A stretch of 60,767 nt of DNA from JBEBBU01 sp041158225 (GTDB taxonomy: Bacteria > Pseudomonadota > Gammaproteobacteria > Methylococcales > Methylococcaceae), in the NCBI GenBank assembly GCA_041158225.1, contig JBEBBU010000087.1, forward strand, positions 1 to 60,767. Direction: 5' to 3'. The number at the start of each line of letters is the position of its first letter. The first letter of the stretch is position 1. The notes beneath the pieces were generated by a model. The model ran no database searches. It worked only from the letters and a program-made list of their open reading frames with translations, and was not told the DNA's origin. Below are positions 8,901 to 16,621 of this stretch, in pieces. Both the position numbers and the translations under genes were made by a program.

Positions 8901-9003
8901 GCAGGTGGTTAAATGACAGGATTCCCCAGACCAGCAGCATAAAGGCAGCGGACAGCACCATGCTTCTTTGCTGCAGGCAGAATGAGACAAATGAACGCAT
9001 CAT
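5944..9003 (-). CDS. Heavy-metal efflux RND pump, CzcA/CusA family
   Basis: Predicted product is 1019 residues, normal for HME-RND pumps. The N-terminus (FLQ-type helix then FPDAQNVYVEV...PGQAPEEIEKLLTLPVE) and the twelve-helix, two-porter layout fit CzcA/CusA. In TM4 the proton-relay region reads NFGIIIDGAILLVEA: D399 and E406 match CzcA D408 and E415, but the position of CzcA D402 is Asn (N393). It pumps metal cations from periplasm or cytoplasm to the outer-membrane channel, driven by protons. ATG overlaps the upstream membrane-fusion stop as ATGA. Substrate metal cannot be settled from the sequence; neither a clear Cu/Ag nor a clear Zn/Co/Cd signature is complete. Confidence 0.93.
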   Translation of the reverse strand: MMRSFVSFCLQQRSMVLSAAFMLLVWGILSFNHLPFQAFPDAQNVYVEVVIRFPGQAPEEIEKLLTLPVEREMTALPHLINMRSVSIYGLCVVTLTFDDQADDYLSRDDVNARLRDLELPSGADIRISPLSTGVSEIYRYRVHGTGYNMSEIRSTQDWMIERRLRSVPGVADVVTFGSGIREYQVQLEPDKLKDYQLSPLDVYEAVAHNNVNTGGGYIEHGNEALIVRSLGQLHNLQDIGNIAVANRNGVPVYVHNLGRLNQGIQPPTGVAGFNQEDDIVEGVVLMIKGSDTIAVLRAIREKINALNAYGLPPGMVITPIYDRTELLMQSLGTIAGNMTGSFILLAMLLLAFLQKPQIVVLILFTIPLSLLFAFIIMDAAHISTNLISLGGINFGIIIDGAILLVEAVIVRMSMERVRTPLQWRLYLLDTSSQTGRTILLSKMILIAAWLPIFTFQRIEAKIFSSVVWTWGLALAGSLIISLTLVPVILSYLLGSQLTEHHLTIQRIQAAYQRLLTQIFNWPKRFMAVVLLAMTPCMATIPWIGMEFMPTLDEGNIWLTINLPVSISISKARELERDIRRKILDFDEVDSVLSQLGSPEDGLDPKTFSNLEFLIDLKPEAAWEHDSKTALIDHMQQSLNIFPGLSFNFSQAIQDNVEEAISGVKGEIAIKLFGPDLQVLREKAEQIKGIFQSIQGATDIATEQPYGLSQLTIDIDREQIARYGISVRQVGELIEVAVAGKPATTLLEGEQRFNVTIRLDESARNSVSQLANLILPLEGGRSIPLAEIATIRVDQGASRISREDNMRRIAIKCNLKERDTASFVAQANTAIRQQILFPPGYRMAWSSQYESLTRAAERFTLILPASLLLIFLLLILAFRSMKHVLLIMSTIPAAITGGMATLFMTGTHLSVSAGVGLITLAGITAQHGMLLVGQIRQLEREGRGLPAALMEGSLSRLRPILTSALIAMAGLLPAAIADGVGAEIAKPFALVVIGGLAVATVLTLTMSPLLYHFIHSRHTS

Positions 9004-10184
9004 GAAGAAGGCTGCCTGGTCATGGCTTCATTATGCAGGAGAAACGCACCATCCATGACCATGCGTGTTCCCGGACTGATGCCCTGCTCAATGACGGCAC
9101 TATCCTTGAGCCTCAAGCCCACGCTGACTTTTTTCCGGTGGTAATGACCCGGTTGTGTCACCGTGAATAGCCAGTCTGCATTACCTTCAGTAAAAATGGC
9201 AGACAAGGGAACCACAATGGCTTTGTCATCGGGATCACTTTCAACTTCAGCGGAGGCAAACATGGCGGGCAGTAATTTGAGCTGGGGATTATCAAGGGTG
9301 CAACGTACTTTAATGGTGCGCGTCGTTTCGTCTACCACCTGATGAACGTATTCCACATGCGCCTGGAATTTTTCTCCCGGATAGGCCAGTACGCTTAAGG
9401 TTACTACCTGCCCGGGGTGAATAAGGGCAAGGTCTTTTTCGAAGATATCCAGTATGACCCATAGGTGCCGGATATCTGACACCACGAAGAGAGCAGGAGA
9501 ACTGTCCGGCCATATCTGCTGCCCGGGATTGGCATGACTCTCCGTCACTGTGCCACTGAGCGGGGATCTGAGCGTGAACCGGTTGTCGGTTATGCCTGCG
9601 CTGATATTGAGATTCAGCAGCTGGAGACGGATTCTTTCCTGCTCATGGCGGGCTTTTTCCAGAGCGGCGCCGGTTTCTTCCAGCGCTTTTCGGGGCGTAA
9701 TGCCGCGTTCATAAAGTTCAGATTCCCTTGCATGATTGCGTTCCGCAAGTTGTGTATCTGAACGTGCATCTGCATAAGCAGCCTGCATCTGTCCAAGTTC
9801 AGGGCTGTCTGCTGTCAGCATGGGAGTTCCGTAGCGTACCTCATCACCCGTGCGTACGCTGATGTGCGTGATACGTCCCTGAATCGGACTCTGTATCCGT
9901 ACGGTTCGGGTTTCATCATAGTTGATGCGCGCTGTCACAGGCTCCATGAGCGGTCGTTTGACTGGTTCAGCTATTCCTTCGACGACATAGCGACGCTTCG
10001 GGGAGTCCTCCGTGAGTACAACATCCCAGGTATCATTCTTTTCCTGTTCCAGGCGGGAAGACGGGTAGGGGGTAACGTCGTTGTGGTCACAGGCTGCCTG
10101 CAGTATCCCCAGTACAATAGCCGCAGACAGACGCGATAAGGGTAATCCTTGATATGCAGATGAATGTCTGGAATGGGCGGGCAT
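9000..10184 (-). CDS. Membrane fusion protein of the metal efflux pump (CusB/CzcB type)
   Basis: Predicted product is 394 residues. ATG 10184 is the first start after the promoter; the same frame stays open far upstream but has no coding character there. Residues 1-32 carry a hydrophobic export signal ending in ILQAAC, a non-canonical lipobox, so lipid anchoring is uncertain. RIQSPIQGRITHISVRTGDEVRYGTPML and FTLRSPLSGTVTESHANPGQQI are the two halves of the lipoyl-like hairpin domain, flanking a coiled-coil (residues about 150-220). It bridges pump and outer-membrane channel. First gene of the efflux operon; its stop overlaps the RND start. No His-rich metal-binding tail is visible. Confidence 0.9.
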   Translation of the reverse strand: MPAHSRHSSAYQGLPLSRLSAAIVLGILQAACDHNDVTPYPSSRLEQEKNDTWDVVLTEDSPKRRYVVEGIAEPVKRPLMEPVTARINYDETRTVRIQSPIQGRITHISVRTGDEVRYGTPMLTADSPELGQMQAAYADARSDTQLAERNHARESELYERGITPRKALEETGAALEKARHEQERIRLQLLNLNISAGITDNRFTLRSPLSGTVTESHANPGQQIWPDSSPALFVVSDIRHLWVILDIFEKDLALIHPGQVVTLSVLAYPGEKFQAHVEYVHQVVDETTRTIKVRCTLDNPQLKLLPAMFASAEVESDPDDKAIVVPLSAIFTEGNADWLFTVTQPGHYHRKKVSVGLRLKDSAVIEQGISPGTRMVMDGAFLLHNEAMTRQPSS

Positions 10185-10221
10185 CTTGCTGGGGATCCAT
10201 CTGTGTTGCAAACAGGCACCG

Positions 10222-10227
10222 ATTATA
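10222..10227 (-). promoter_or_regulatory. Extended -10 promoter of the metal efflux operon
   Basis: On the minus strand the sequence is TTGCTATAAT, a perfect TATAAT with the extended TGn element. No clear -35 is found at 17 bases. Transcription would start near 10215, leaving a leader of about 30 bases before ATG 10184. No metal-sensor gene lies next to it. Confidence 0.6.
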
Positions 10228-10284
10228 GCAATGGCGGCTGTTCCACAGGTGCATGATCTCTGCGGGCATGGAGTAGCCAGGCTA

Positions 10285-10313
10285 TTGGTAAACCGGCATG
10301 CAGGGTGGATAAT
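10285..10313 (+). promoter_or_regulatory. Sigma-70-type promoter of the formate dehydrogenase operon
   Basis: TTGGTA (10285-10290), a 17-base spacer, then GATAAT (10308-10313). A start near 10320 fits ATG 10371 with a leader of about 50 bases, and would exclude the upstream in-frame ATG at 10305. Confidence 0.55.
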
Positions 10314-10370
10314 GGCGGTATTTCGCCCTTTGATGGCATTGGGTGTTACCTGAGCATGCGTGGAGACTCT

Positions 10371-13300
10371 ATGGATCTGAGCCGTCGTCAGTTTTTCAAG
10401 CTTTCCGGTGCTACCCTGGCGGCCAGTTCCCTTGGTGCTGCAGGTCTTATGCCCGCCACTGTGCTTGCGGAAGCACGTGCTTTCAAACTGGAGCGGACCA
10501 CAGAGACGCGTAATACCTGTCCGTACTGCTCTGTGGCCTGTGGTCTCATCATGCATGGGCTGGGTGATCGTGCCGGCAATGCCAAGGCAGAAATCATTCA
10601 TATTGAGGGTGATCCTGATCATCCCGTCAGTCGTGGCAGCCTGTGTCCCAAAGGAGCAGGTCTTCTGGAGTTTGTGCACAGTGAATCGCGACTGCGCTAT
10701 CCAGAGTACAGGGCGCCTGGCTCGGATAGCTGGCAGCGGGTCAGCTGGGACTGGGCCATGGAGCAGATTGCGCGGCGTATCAAGGATGAGCGCGATAGCG
10801 CTTTCCAGACGCATAATGCAGCAGGGCAGGAAGTGAACCGCTGGACATCGCTGGGATTTCTGGCTGCATCTGCCGCTTCTAATGAAACAGGTTACCTCAC
10901 CAACAAGATTGCCCGCAGCCTTGGTATTGTGATGCTGGACAGTCAGGCACGCATCTGTCATGCGCCAACAGTGTCTGCGCTTGCATCTTCCTTTGGCAGG
11001 GGGGGCATGACCAATACCTGGATGGATATCAAGAATGCGGATGTGATCCTGGTCATGGGCGGTAATGCAGCCGAAGCGCATCCGGTTGGTTTCAAATGGG
11101 TGGTCGAGGCCAAGGCGCATAATCAGGCCAGGCTGATCGTGGTGGATCCCCGCTTCACCCGAACGGCTGCAGTCGCCGATCGATATGCGCCTATCCGTGC
11201 CGGAAGCGATATCGCCTTTCTCAATGGCGTGATCCGCTATCTTCTGGAAAAAGATGCCATTCACCATGATTACGTACGGGCTTATACCAATGCTGCACTG
11301 CTGGTGGGGAATGGTTACTCATTCACCGAGGGTCTGTTTTCAGGGTTTGATGCATCCCGTGGCGAGCAGCCTTATGATCGCAGCCAGTGGCAGTACGCAA
11401 AGGACGCTGGTGGCCAGGTACAGACTGACCCCAGTCTCAGGCATCCTCGCTGTGTCATCAATCTGCTGCGGGAGCATGTGGCGCGCTATACCCCCGAGGT
11501 TGTCGAGAACCTGACGGGTACCCCGATTGAGGATTTCACCGCTATCTGTGAAATCATGGCGTCCACGGCAGGTCCCGGGCGTAGCATGACCAGCCTTTAT
11601 GCGCTGGGCTGGACGCATCACAGTGTGGGTGTGCAGAACATCAGGGCCATGTCCATCATCCAGATGCTGCTAGGCAACATTGGTATCTCTGGCGGGGGCA
11701 TGAACGCCCTGCGTGGACACTCCAATATTCAGGGTCTGAGTGATCTGGGTCTGCTGACTGACATGCTCCCGGGTTATATGACCCTGCCCAGAGACGATGA
11801 AACCAGTCGCAGCCAGTACCTCGACAAGAGAACGCCTAAAACCTTGCGTGCTGGGCAGTGGAATGTCTGGTCCCATTTCCCGGCTTACCATACCAGTCTG
11901 ATGAAAGCGTGGTATGGCCCGGCTGCCCATGCTGGCAACGATTATGCCTATCGCTGGCTACCCAAGCTGGACAAGCCTTATGACAGCATGCGCATGTTCG
12001 ACCTGATGGCGCAGGGTAAGGTGCACGGTTTCATCTGTCAGGGGTTCAATCCACTGGCATCCTATCCCAACAAGGACAAAATGCAGACGGCACTGTCGTC
12101 GCTGAAGTTTATGGTGGTCATGGATCCGCTGGCAACAGAAACCTCTGCTTTCTGGCAGAACCATGGTGCACATCATCCCGTCAAGAGTGCTGAAATCCAG
12201 ACGGAGGTTTTCCGTTTGCCTACGACCTGTTTTGCCGAAGAGGACGGCTCGCTGGTCAACAGCTCGCGCTGGTTGCAGTGGCACTGGAAAGGCGCGGAAC
12301 CGCCGGGTGAGGCACGCACCGATATCGCCATTCTGGGCGATCTTTTCCTGCGGCTACGCGCACTTTATGCGCGCGAAGGTGGGGCCTTCCCCGATCCCGT
12401 GCTCAATCTGCACTGGCCATATGTCAGTCCTGATGAGCCGACGCCAGAAGAGCTGGCCCAGGAATACAATGGCTACGCATTGTTGCCTGTACAGGACAGC
12501 AGCGTGCCCGATGGACAGATCAAGGCTGGCCAGCAACTCTCTTCTTACGCCCAGTTACGGGATGATGGCAGTACCGCCAGTGGCAACTGGATTTTCTGCG
12601 GCGCCTGGACCGAGGCTGGCAACCAGATGGCCAGGCGGGAGACGCATGACGAAGGCAACCGTGGTCTGGCACCAGGCTGGGCCTGGGCCTGGCCAGCCAA
12701 CCGGCGCATACTTTATAACCGCGCATCCTGTGATCCCGAGGGCAGGCCATGGGATCCGAAGCGGCATCTGATTGCATGGAATGGCCAACGCTGGCAGGGG
12801 CTGGATGTGCCCGATTTTCCTTTGCATGAAGCGCCAGGCAGTGCCATGTCGCCGTTTGTGATGAATCCCGAGGGGTTGGCGCGACTTTATGCGGTTGACC
12901 GGCTGGCTGACGGGCCATTCCCGGAACATTACGAACCCTTCGAAACGCCTCTGGGAACGAATCCGCTGCATCCTGGCGTGGTCTCCAATCCTGCGGCGCG
13001 CATTTTTCCCGGAGACCGCAGCATGCTGGGTACCACGGAAGATTTTCCTTATGTGGCGACGACCTATCGTATTACCGAACATTTCAACTGCTGGACCACG
13101 CATAACCGCATCAATGCCAGTCTGCAACCCGAACAGTTTGTTGAAATCGGCACTGTCCTGGCGCATCAGCTGGGGATACAGAACGGTGACCTTGTGGTGG
13201 TGCGTTCAGCGCGCGGCATGATCAAGGCGGTTGCCATGGTGACCCGTCGCATCCGCCCTGTCACCGTCAACGGAGAATGGGTGCACCAGATCGGTATTCC

Positions 13301-13535
13301 GGTGCACTGGGGATTCCAGGGACTGACCCGCAAGGGATATTTTGCCAATAATCTCACGCCCTATGTTGGTGATGCCAATACCCAGACGCCAGAGTTCAAG
13401 GCATTTCTGGTGAATGTGGAAAAGGATATGAGCGAGTTCATGCCGCATACCCACAAGCCTGGGGAAGAGCATGAAGAACGCAGACAGCCGAAAGGTTGGC
13501 TGGCGCGCATACTCAAGGGTTCAACGGAGGTCTGA
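10371..13535 (+). CDS. Respiratory formate dehydrogenase, molybdopterin catalytic subunit (Cys form)
   Basis: Predicted product is 1054 residues, FdnG/FdoG family. ATG 10371 follows GGAG by 5 bases and starts a Tat signal (SRRQFFK, residues 4-10). C50, C53, C57 and C92 hold a [4Fe-4S] cluster and K94 is the conserved electron-transfer lysine. At residue 196, where E. coli FdnG has selenocysteine, a plain TGT codon encodes Cys inside ARICHAPTV, so no Sec machinery is needed. Formate is oxidised to CO2 on the periplasmic side, with electrons passing to the FeS and cytochrome b subunits and then quinone. Mo versus W in the cofactor cannot be told. It leads an operon with the two partner subunits and fdhE. 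Confidence 0.95.
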   Translation: MDLSRRQFFKLSGATLAASSLGAAGLMPATVLAEARAFKLERTTETRNTCPYCSVACGLIMHGLGDRAGNAKAEIIHIEGDPDHPVSRGSLCPKGAGLLEFVHSESRLRYPEYRAPGSDSWQRVSWDWAMEQIARRIKDERDSAFQTHNAAGQEVNRWTSLGFLAASAASNETGYLTNKIARSLGIVMLDSQARICHAPTVSALASSFGRGGMTNTWMDIKNADVILVMGGNAAEAHPVGFKWVVEAKAHNQARLIVVDPRFTRTAAVADRYAPIRAGSDIAFLNGVIRYLLEKDAIHHDYVRAYTNAALLVGNGYSFTEGLFSGFDASRGEQPYDRSQWQYAKDAGGQVQTDPSLRHPRCVINLLREHVARYTPEVVENLTGTPIEDFTAICEIMASTAGPGRSMTSLYALGWTHHSVGVQNIRAMSIIQMLLGNIGISGGGMNALRGHSNIQGLSDLGLLTDMLPGYMTLPRDDETSRSQYLDKRTPKTLRAGQWNVWSHFPAYHTSLMKAWYGPAAHAGNDYAYRWLPKLDKPYDSMRMFDLMAQGKVHGFICQGFNPLASYPNKDKMQTALSSLKFMVVMDPLATETSAFWQNHGAHHPVKSAEIQTEVFRLPTTCFAEEDGSLVNSSRWLQWHWKGAEPPGEARTDIAILGDLFLRLRALYAREGGAFPDPVLNLHWPYVSPDEPTPEELAQEYNGYALLPVQDSSVPDGQIKAGQQLSSYAQLRDDGSTASGNWIFCGAWTEAGNQMARRETHDEGNRGLAPGWAWAWPANRRILYNRASCDPEGRPWDPKRHLIAWNGQRWQGLDVPDFPLHEAPGSAMSPFVMNPEGLARLYAVDRLADGPFPEHYEPFETPLGTNPLHPGVVSNPAARIFPGDRSMLGTTEDFPYVATTYRITEHFNCWTTHNRINASLQPEQFVEIGTVLAHQLGIQNGDLVVVRSARGMIKAVAMVTRRIRPVTVNGEWVHQIGIPVHWGFQGLTRKGYFANNLTPYVGDANTQTPEFKAFLVNVEKDMSEFMPHTHKPGEEHEERRQPKGWLARILKGSTEV

Positions 13536-13537
13536 TC

Positions 13538-14413
13538 ATGTCCATGGCATCGCTTGATATCGTGCGCCGCTCGGCCACAACAACACCTTCACCCCAGCAG
13601 CGCACCATGCCTGAGGTTGCCAAGCTGATCGACATCAGCAAGTGCATAGGCTGCAAAGCCTGTCAGTCTGCCTGTCAGGAGTGGAATGATCTCAGGGAAA
13701 CGGTTGGTGTTAACGAAGGCAGTTACCAGAATCCGCATGACCTGACTGAAAACAGCTGGACGCTCATGCGTTTCACTGAAACCGAAGCCAATGGGCCTCT
13801 TGAGTGGCTGATCCGCAAGGATGGCTGTATGCACTGCGCAGAGCCAGGCTGTCTCAAGGCCTGCCCTTCACCAGGTGCGATTCTGCAGTTCAGCAATGGC
13901 ATCGTGGATTTCCAGCAGGAAAGCTGCATTGGCTGTGGTTACTGTGTGGCAGGCTGTCCTTTCAATATTCCCCGTATTTCTTCCAAGGATCAGAAAGCCT
14001 ACAAGTGTACCCTCTGTTCTGACCGTGTATCGGTGGGTCTGGAGCCTGCCTGTGTGAAAACCTGCCCGACGCAGGCGATCGTGTTTGGCAGCAAGGATGA
14101 CATGGTGACGCATGCAGAAACCAGAATTGCTGACCTGCAGTCGCGAGGATACCCCCAGGCTGGACTTTATAACCCGCAGGGTGTTGGAGGCACGCATGTC
14201 ATGTATGTGCTGCAGCATGCCGACAAGCCTGACCTTTACAGTCATCTGCCCGCTGATCCTCATATCAGCCCCACGATAAGCCTGTGGAAAGGACTGGCCA
14301 AGCCCGTGGCGCTTGCCGCCATGTTCATGACGGCGCTGACTGGATGGTTCCATTATCTGGCGGTAGGACCGAATGAGGTTGAAGACGACAATGAGCGGGA
14401 GGCCGGATCATGA
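13538..14413 (+). CDS. Formate dehydrogenase iron-sulfur subunit (FdnH/FdoH type)
   Basis: Predicted product is 291 residues. ATG 13538 is chosen because GGAGG lies 7 bases before it; it begins 2 bases after the catalytic-subunit stop. Four ferredoxin-like cysteine groups are visible: CIGCKACQSAC (C36-C46), CMHCAEPGCLKAC, CIGCGYCVAGC and CTLCSD...CVKTC, enough for four [4Fe-4S] clusters. Near the C-terminus (AKPVALAAMFMTALTGWFHYL) there is one membrane helix that anchors the subunit to the cytochrome b partner. It relays electrons from the periplasmic active site to the membrane. Confidence 0.95.
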   Translation: MSMASLDIVRRSATTTPSPQQRTMPEVAKLIDISKCIGCKACQSACQEWNDLRETVGVNEGSYQNPHDLTENSWTLMRFTETEANGPLEWLIRKDGCMHCAEPGCLKACPSPGAILQFSNGIVDFQQESCIGCGYCVAGCPFNIPRISSKDQKAYKCTLCSDRVSVGLEPACVKTCPTQAIVFGSKDDMVTHAETRIADLQSRGYPQAGLYNPQGVGGTHVMYVLQHADKPDLYSHLPADPHISPTISLWKGLAKPVALAAMFMTALTGWFHYLAVGPNEVEDDNEREAGS

Positions 14414-15045
14414 ACAGGCAGCACGGTATGATTGAACGCTACAAGGCGCTGGACAGGATCAACCACTGGATCACGGCCCTGGGATTTGTGCTGCTTGCCC
14501 TTTCGGGTCTTGCCCTGTTTCATCCCTCACTTTTCTGGCTGAACCAGTTTTTTGGTGGGGGCACCTGGATGCGTATCCTGCATCCTTTTGTGGGGGGGCT
14601 GTTTTTCCTGTCGTTTGCAGGACTGGTCTGGCGTTTCTGGTCACATAACCTGATCAGTCGCGCGGATGTCCAGTGGCTTAAGCGTATCGGCGATGTGATC
14701 GTCAACCGTGAGGATCGCCTGCCTCAGGTGGACCGTTATAATGCAGGCCAGAAAATGCTTTTCTGGACACTGCTGCTGGTGGTTCCCGGGTTGCTGGTGA
14801 GTGGTGTGGTGATCTGGAGGCCGTGGTTTGCCCCTCTGTTCAGTATCGAGATCATTCGCCTTGCTGCGCTGCTGCATGCATTCGCAGCTTTTGTCATGAT
14901 TGTGGCGATTACGGTACATATCTATGCGGCATTCTGGGTCAGCGGCACCATGGGGGCCATGATCAGGGGCAAGGTCAGCAGGGCCTGGGCTGCCAGACAC
15001 CATGGTGCCTGGTATGCGCGCATTCTCAGGGGAGAGGATCATTAA
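14410..15045 (+). CDS. Formate dehydrogenase cytochrome b556 subunit (FdnI/FdoI type)
   Basis: Predicted product is 211 residues with four hydrophobic helices. RINHWITALGFVLLALSG near the N-terminus and HAFAAFVMIVAITVHIYAAFW near the C-terminus supply the histidines expected to bind two haem b groups. The subunit passes electrons from the FeS protein to quinone at the inner membrane. Its ATG overlaps the preceding stop as ATGA, so translation is probably coupled. Confidence 0.93.
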   Translation: MNRQHGMIERYKALDRINHWITALGFVLLALSGLALFHPSLFWLNQFFGGGTWMRILHPFVGGLFFLSFAGLVWRFWSHNLISRADVQWLKRIGDVIVNREDRLPQVDRYNAGQKMLFWTLLLVVPGLLVSGVVIWRPWFAPLFSIEIIRLAALLHAFAAFVMIVAITVHIYAAFWVSGTMGAMIRGKVSRAWAARHHGAWYARILRGEDH

Positions 15046-15925
15046 TCCGGTTCATGGTGAACTTCCTGACTGGATCAGGCCGAGTCGATTTTATCCCGGG
15101 GGGCATATCTACGCTCTTCGGGCTGAGCGTCTAAGGGTGCTTGCCAGCGATGCTGGTACGCTCGCCCCCTATCTGGTCGACATGGCTGAACTGTATACGC
15201 TTGTCCATCAACTGGATCAGGAACTGGGTTCAGCCGGGTCTGCCGAAAGACATTCCCCCCTCCTGGAGTGGCCCATGCATTTTGCCTGGTGTGTCCGTCT
15301 GCGACTGCTGCAGAATGCCTGTATGGAGACGCCTGGAGTGTCACCATTCTGGCGCGAGGCAGCGCAGGCCATCAGGCAGTCAGATATCCGGCTGCATCGT
15401 CGTACTGTGCTGCAGCTCCTGAATGGTGGTTTTGATGGTCATGCCGGTGCGGTCGAACTGCTGCTACTGGCGTCGCTGAACCTTTATGGCCGGCGTGCCG
15501 GCTGTGTTTCCCTTCCCTTGTCATCAGGCCAGAATGCATGGCCGCAGCACTGTCCGGGATGTGGGGCAGCGCCGGCCGTTGCCATCCTCAGAAGCATGGC
15601 TGGCAGTCAGGGGGTGCGTTATCTGCATTGCGGTTTCTGTGAAGGTGAGTGGCGCATACCCAGACTGGTGTGTGCCCATTGTGGTGAATCCGGGCATCTG
15701 GCCTGGTATCACCTTGATGCTAACGCCGGTATCAGGGCAGAAGCCTGCGGCGCCTGTGGCAGCTATATGAAGCAGATTGATCAGGAAAAGCTGCCGCTTG
15801 CCGAGCCACTGGCCGATGATCTGGCTTCTCTTGCGCTGGATATCCAGATGGCTGACCGTGGCTTCGCCCGTTGGGCGGTGAATCCCTTGCTGGTGTTGAG
15901 TCACGCCGATGAAAAAAGCGCATAG
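15014..15925 (+). CDS. fdhE: Formate dehydrogenase maturation protein FdhE
   Basis: Predicted product is 303 residues from ATG 15014. Homology to FdhE starts near ELPDWIRPSRFYPGGHIYALRAERLR, so the true start could also be a rare non-ATG codon near 15041, just after GGAGAGG; ATG 15014 overlaps the cytochrome gene by 32 bases. Four CxxC motifs mark the FdhE zinc/iron domain: CPGCG, CGFC, CAHCG and CGACG. FdhE is a cytoplasmic factor needed for active, exported formate dehydrogenase. It overlaps the next gene by 17 bases. Confidence 0.9.
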   Translation: MRAFSGERIINPVHGELPDWIRPSRFYPGGHIYALRAERLRVLASDAGTLAPYLVDMAELYTLVHQLDQELGSAGSAERHSPLLEWPMHFAWCVRLRLLQNACMETPGVSPFWREAAQAIRQSDIRLHRRTVLQLLNGGFDGHAGAVELLLLASLNLYGRRAGCVSLPLSSGQNAWPQHCPGCGAAPAVAILRSMAGSQGVRYLHCGFCEGEWRIPRLVCAHCGESGHLAWYHLDANAGIRAEACGACGSYMKQIDQEKLPLAEPLADDLASLALDIQMADRGFARWAVNPLLVLSHADEKSA

Positions 15926-16595
15926 TGGCTTCTGCTACCTGCTTGTACTGTCGGCGCTTTTGCCGGGTGTGGGGGCATCGCCGTTGATGGCCGCCGCACT
16001 GCCGGCGGATGCAGTGATCCGTCATGCGTCTGACGGAATGACCGTTGTATCCATCGCTGCCCATGATCTGGCGGCAGGATTGACGGCTGTGCCTTCAGCA
16101 GCCGACATGACGGCCGATACATCGTTTGACAGTTTCAGTCTCGCGGTACTGGATCAGTATGCAGAGGTGCTGGGTCTGCAGCATCCCTCCCAGGAACTCA
16201 GGCTGCTGCGTATGGAAAATGACCAGCTGGGTTTTACTCATGTCGTGTTCAGCCAGTACTGGCGCGATAGGCCGGTATTCGATGCCCGACTGCTGGTGCA
16301 CTGGAATGCCAGTCATCAGCTGTACCGGATTGATGGACACTACGCTGCCAGTCCGCGTGAGACTCTGGCTGAACCCGTGCTGGATGCCGGTGCTGCTGTA
16401 GTGGCAGCATTGCGTGTTCCAGGCGTACGCCGGGCCCAGCTTGGGCAGCCGGAACTTGGTATTTATACACAGGAAGGGAAACCAGCGGCACTGGCCTGGC
16501 GTTTCCCCTTGAGTGTCTCGCTGCGGCGGCGTTACTGGATGACGCTGGATGCGGGTAACGGTGCGCTGCTGGACAGGCATGCCATGGCACCGTGA
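15909..16595 (+). CDS. Stand-alone FTP/PepSY propeptide-like exported protein
   Basis: Predicted product is 228 residues. A signal peptide is clear: MKKAHSGFCYLLVLSALLPGV with cleavage near AMA/AAA around residues 28-30. Residues about 75-228 align by eye with the propeptide of the next gene's metallopeptidase: AEVLGLQHPSQELRLLRM against AQLLRLDNPVGELRMVNE, ARLLVHW against SRLVVHT, and the ending DAGNGALLDRH against DAQNGRVLDRI. It stops exactly where the catalytic domain would begin, so it is a free propeptide (FTP plus PepSY domains). Propeptides of M4 peptidases fold and inhibit their enzyme, so a role as trans chaperone or inhibitor is inferred. It overlaps fdhE by 17 bases and lies 26 bases before the peptidase gene. 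Confidence 0.75.
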   Translation: MKKAHSGFCYLLVLSALLPGVGASPLMAAALPADAVIRHASDGMTVVSIAAHDLAAGLTAVPSAADMTADTSFDSFSLAVLDQYAEVLGLQHPSQELRLLRMENDQLGFTHVVFSQYWRDRPVFDARLLVHWNASHQLYRIDGHYAASPRETLAEPVLDAGAAVVAALRVPGVRRAQLGQPELGIYTQEGKPAALAWRFPLSVSLRRRYWMTLDAGNGALLDRHAMAP

Positions 16596-16621
16596 TCCAT
16601 GATGAGTGATGAGGAGGCCCT

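Noticed and set aside
10185..11267. Long open minus-strand frame continuing upstream of the membrane fusion gene, through the formate dehydrogenase gene
   Set aside because: It lies antisense to a clear enzyme, has no family resemblance, and a perfect -10 lies just before ATG 10184.
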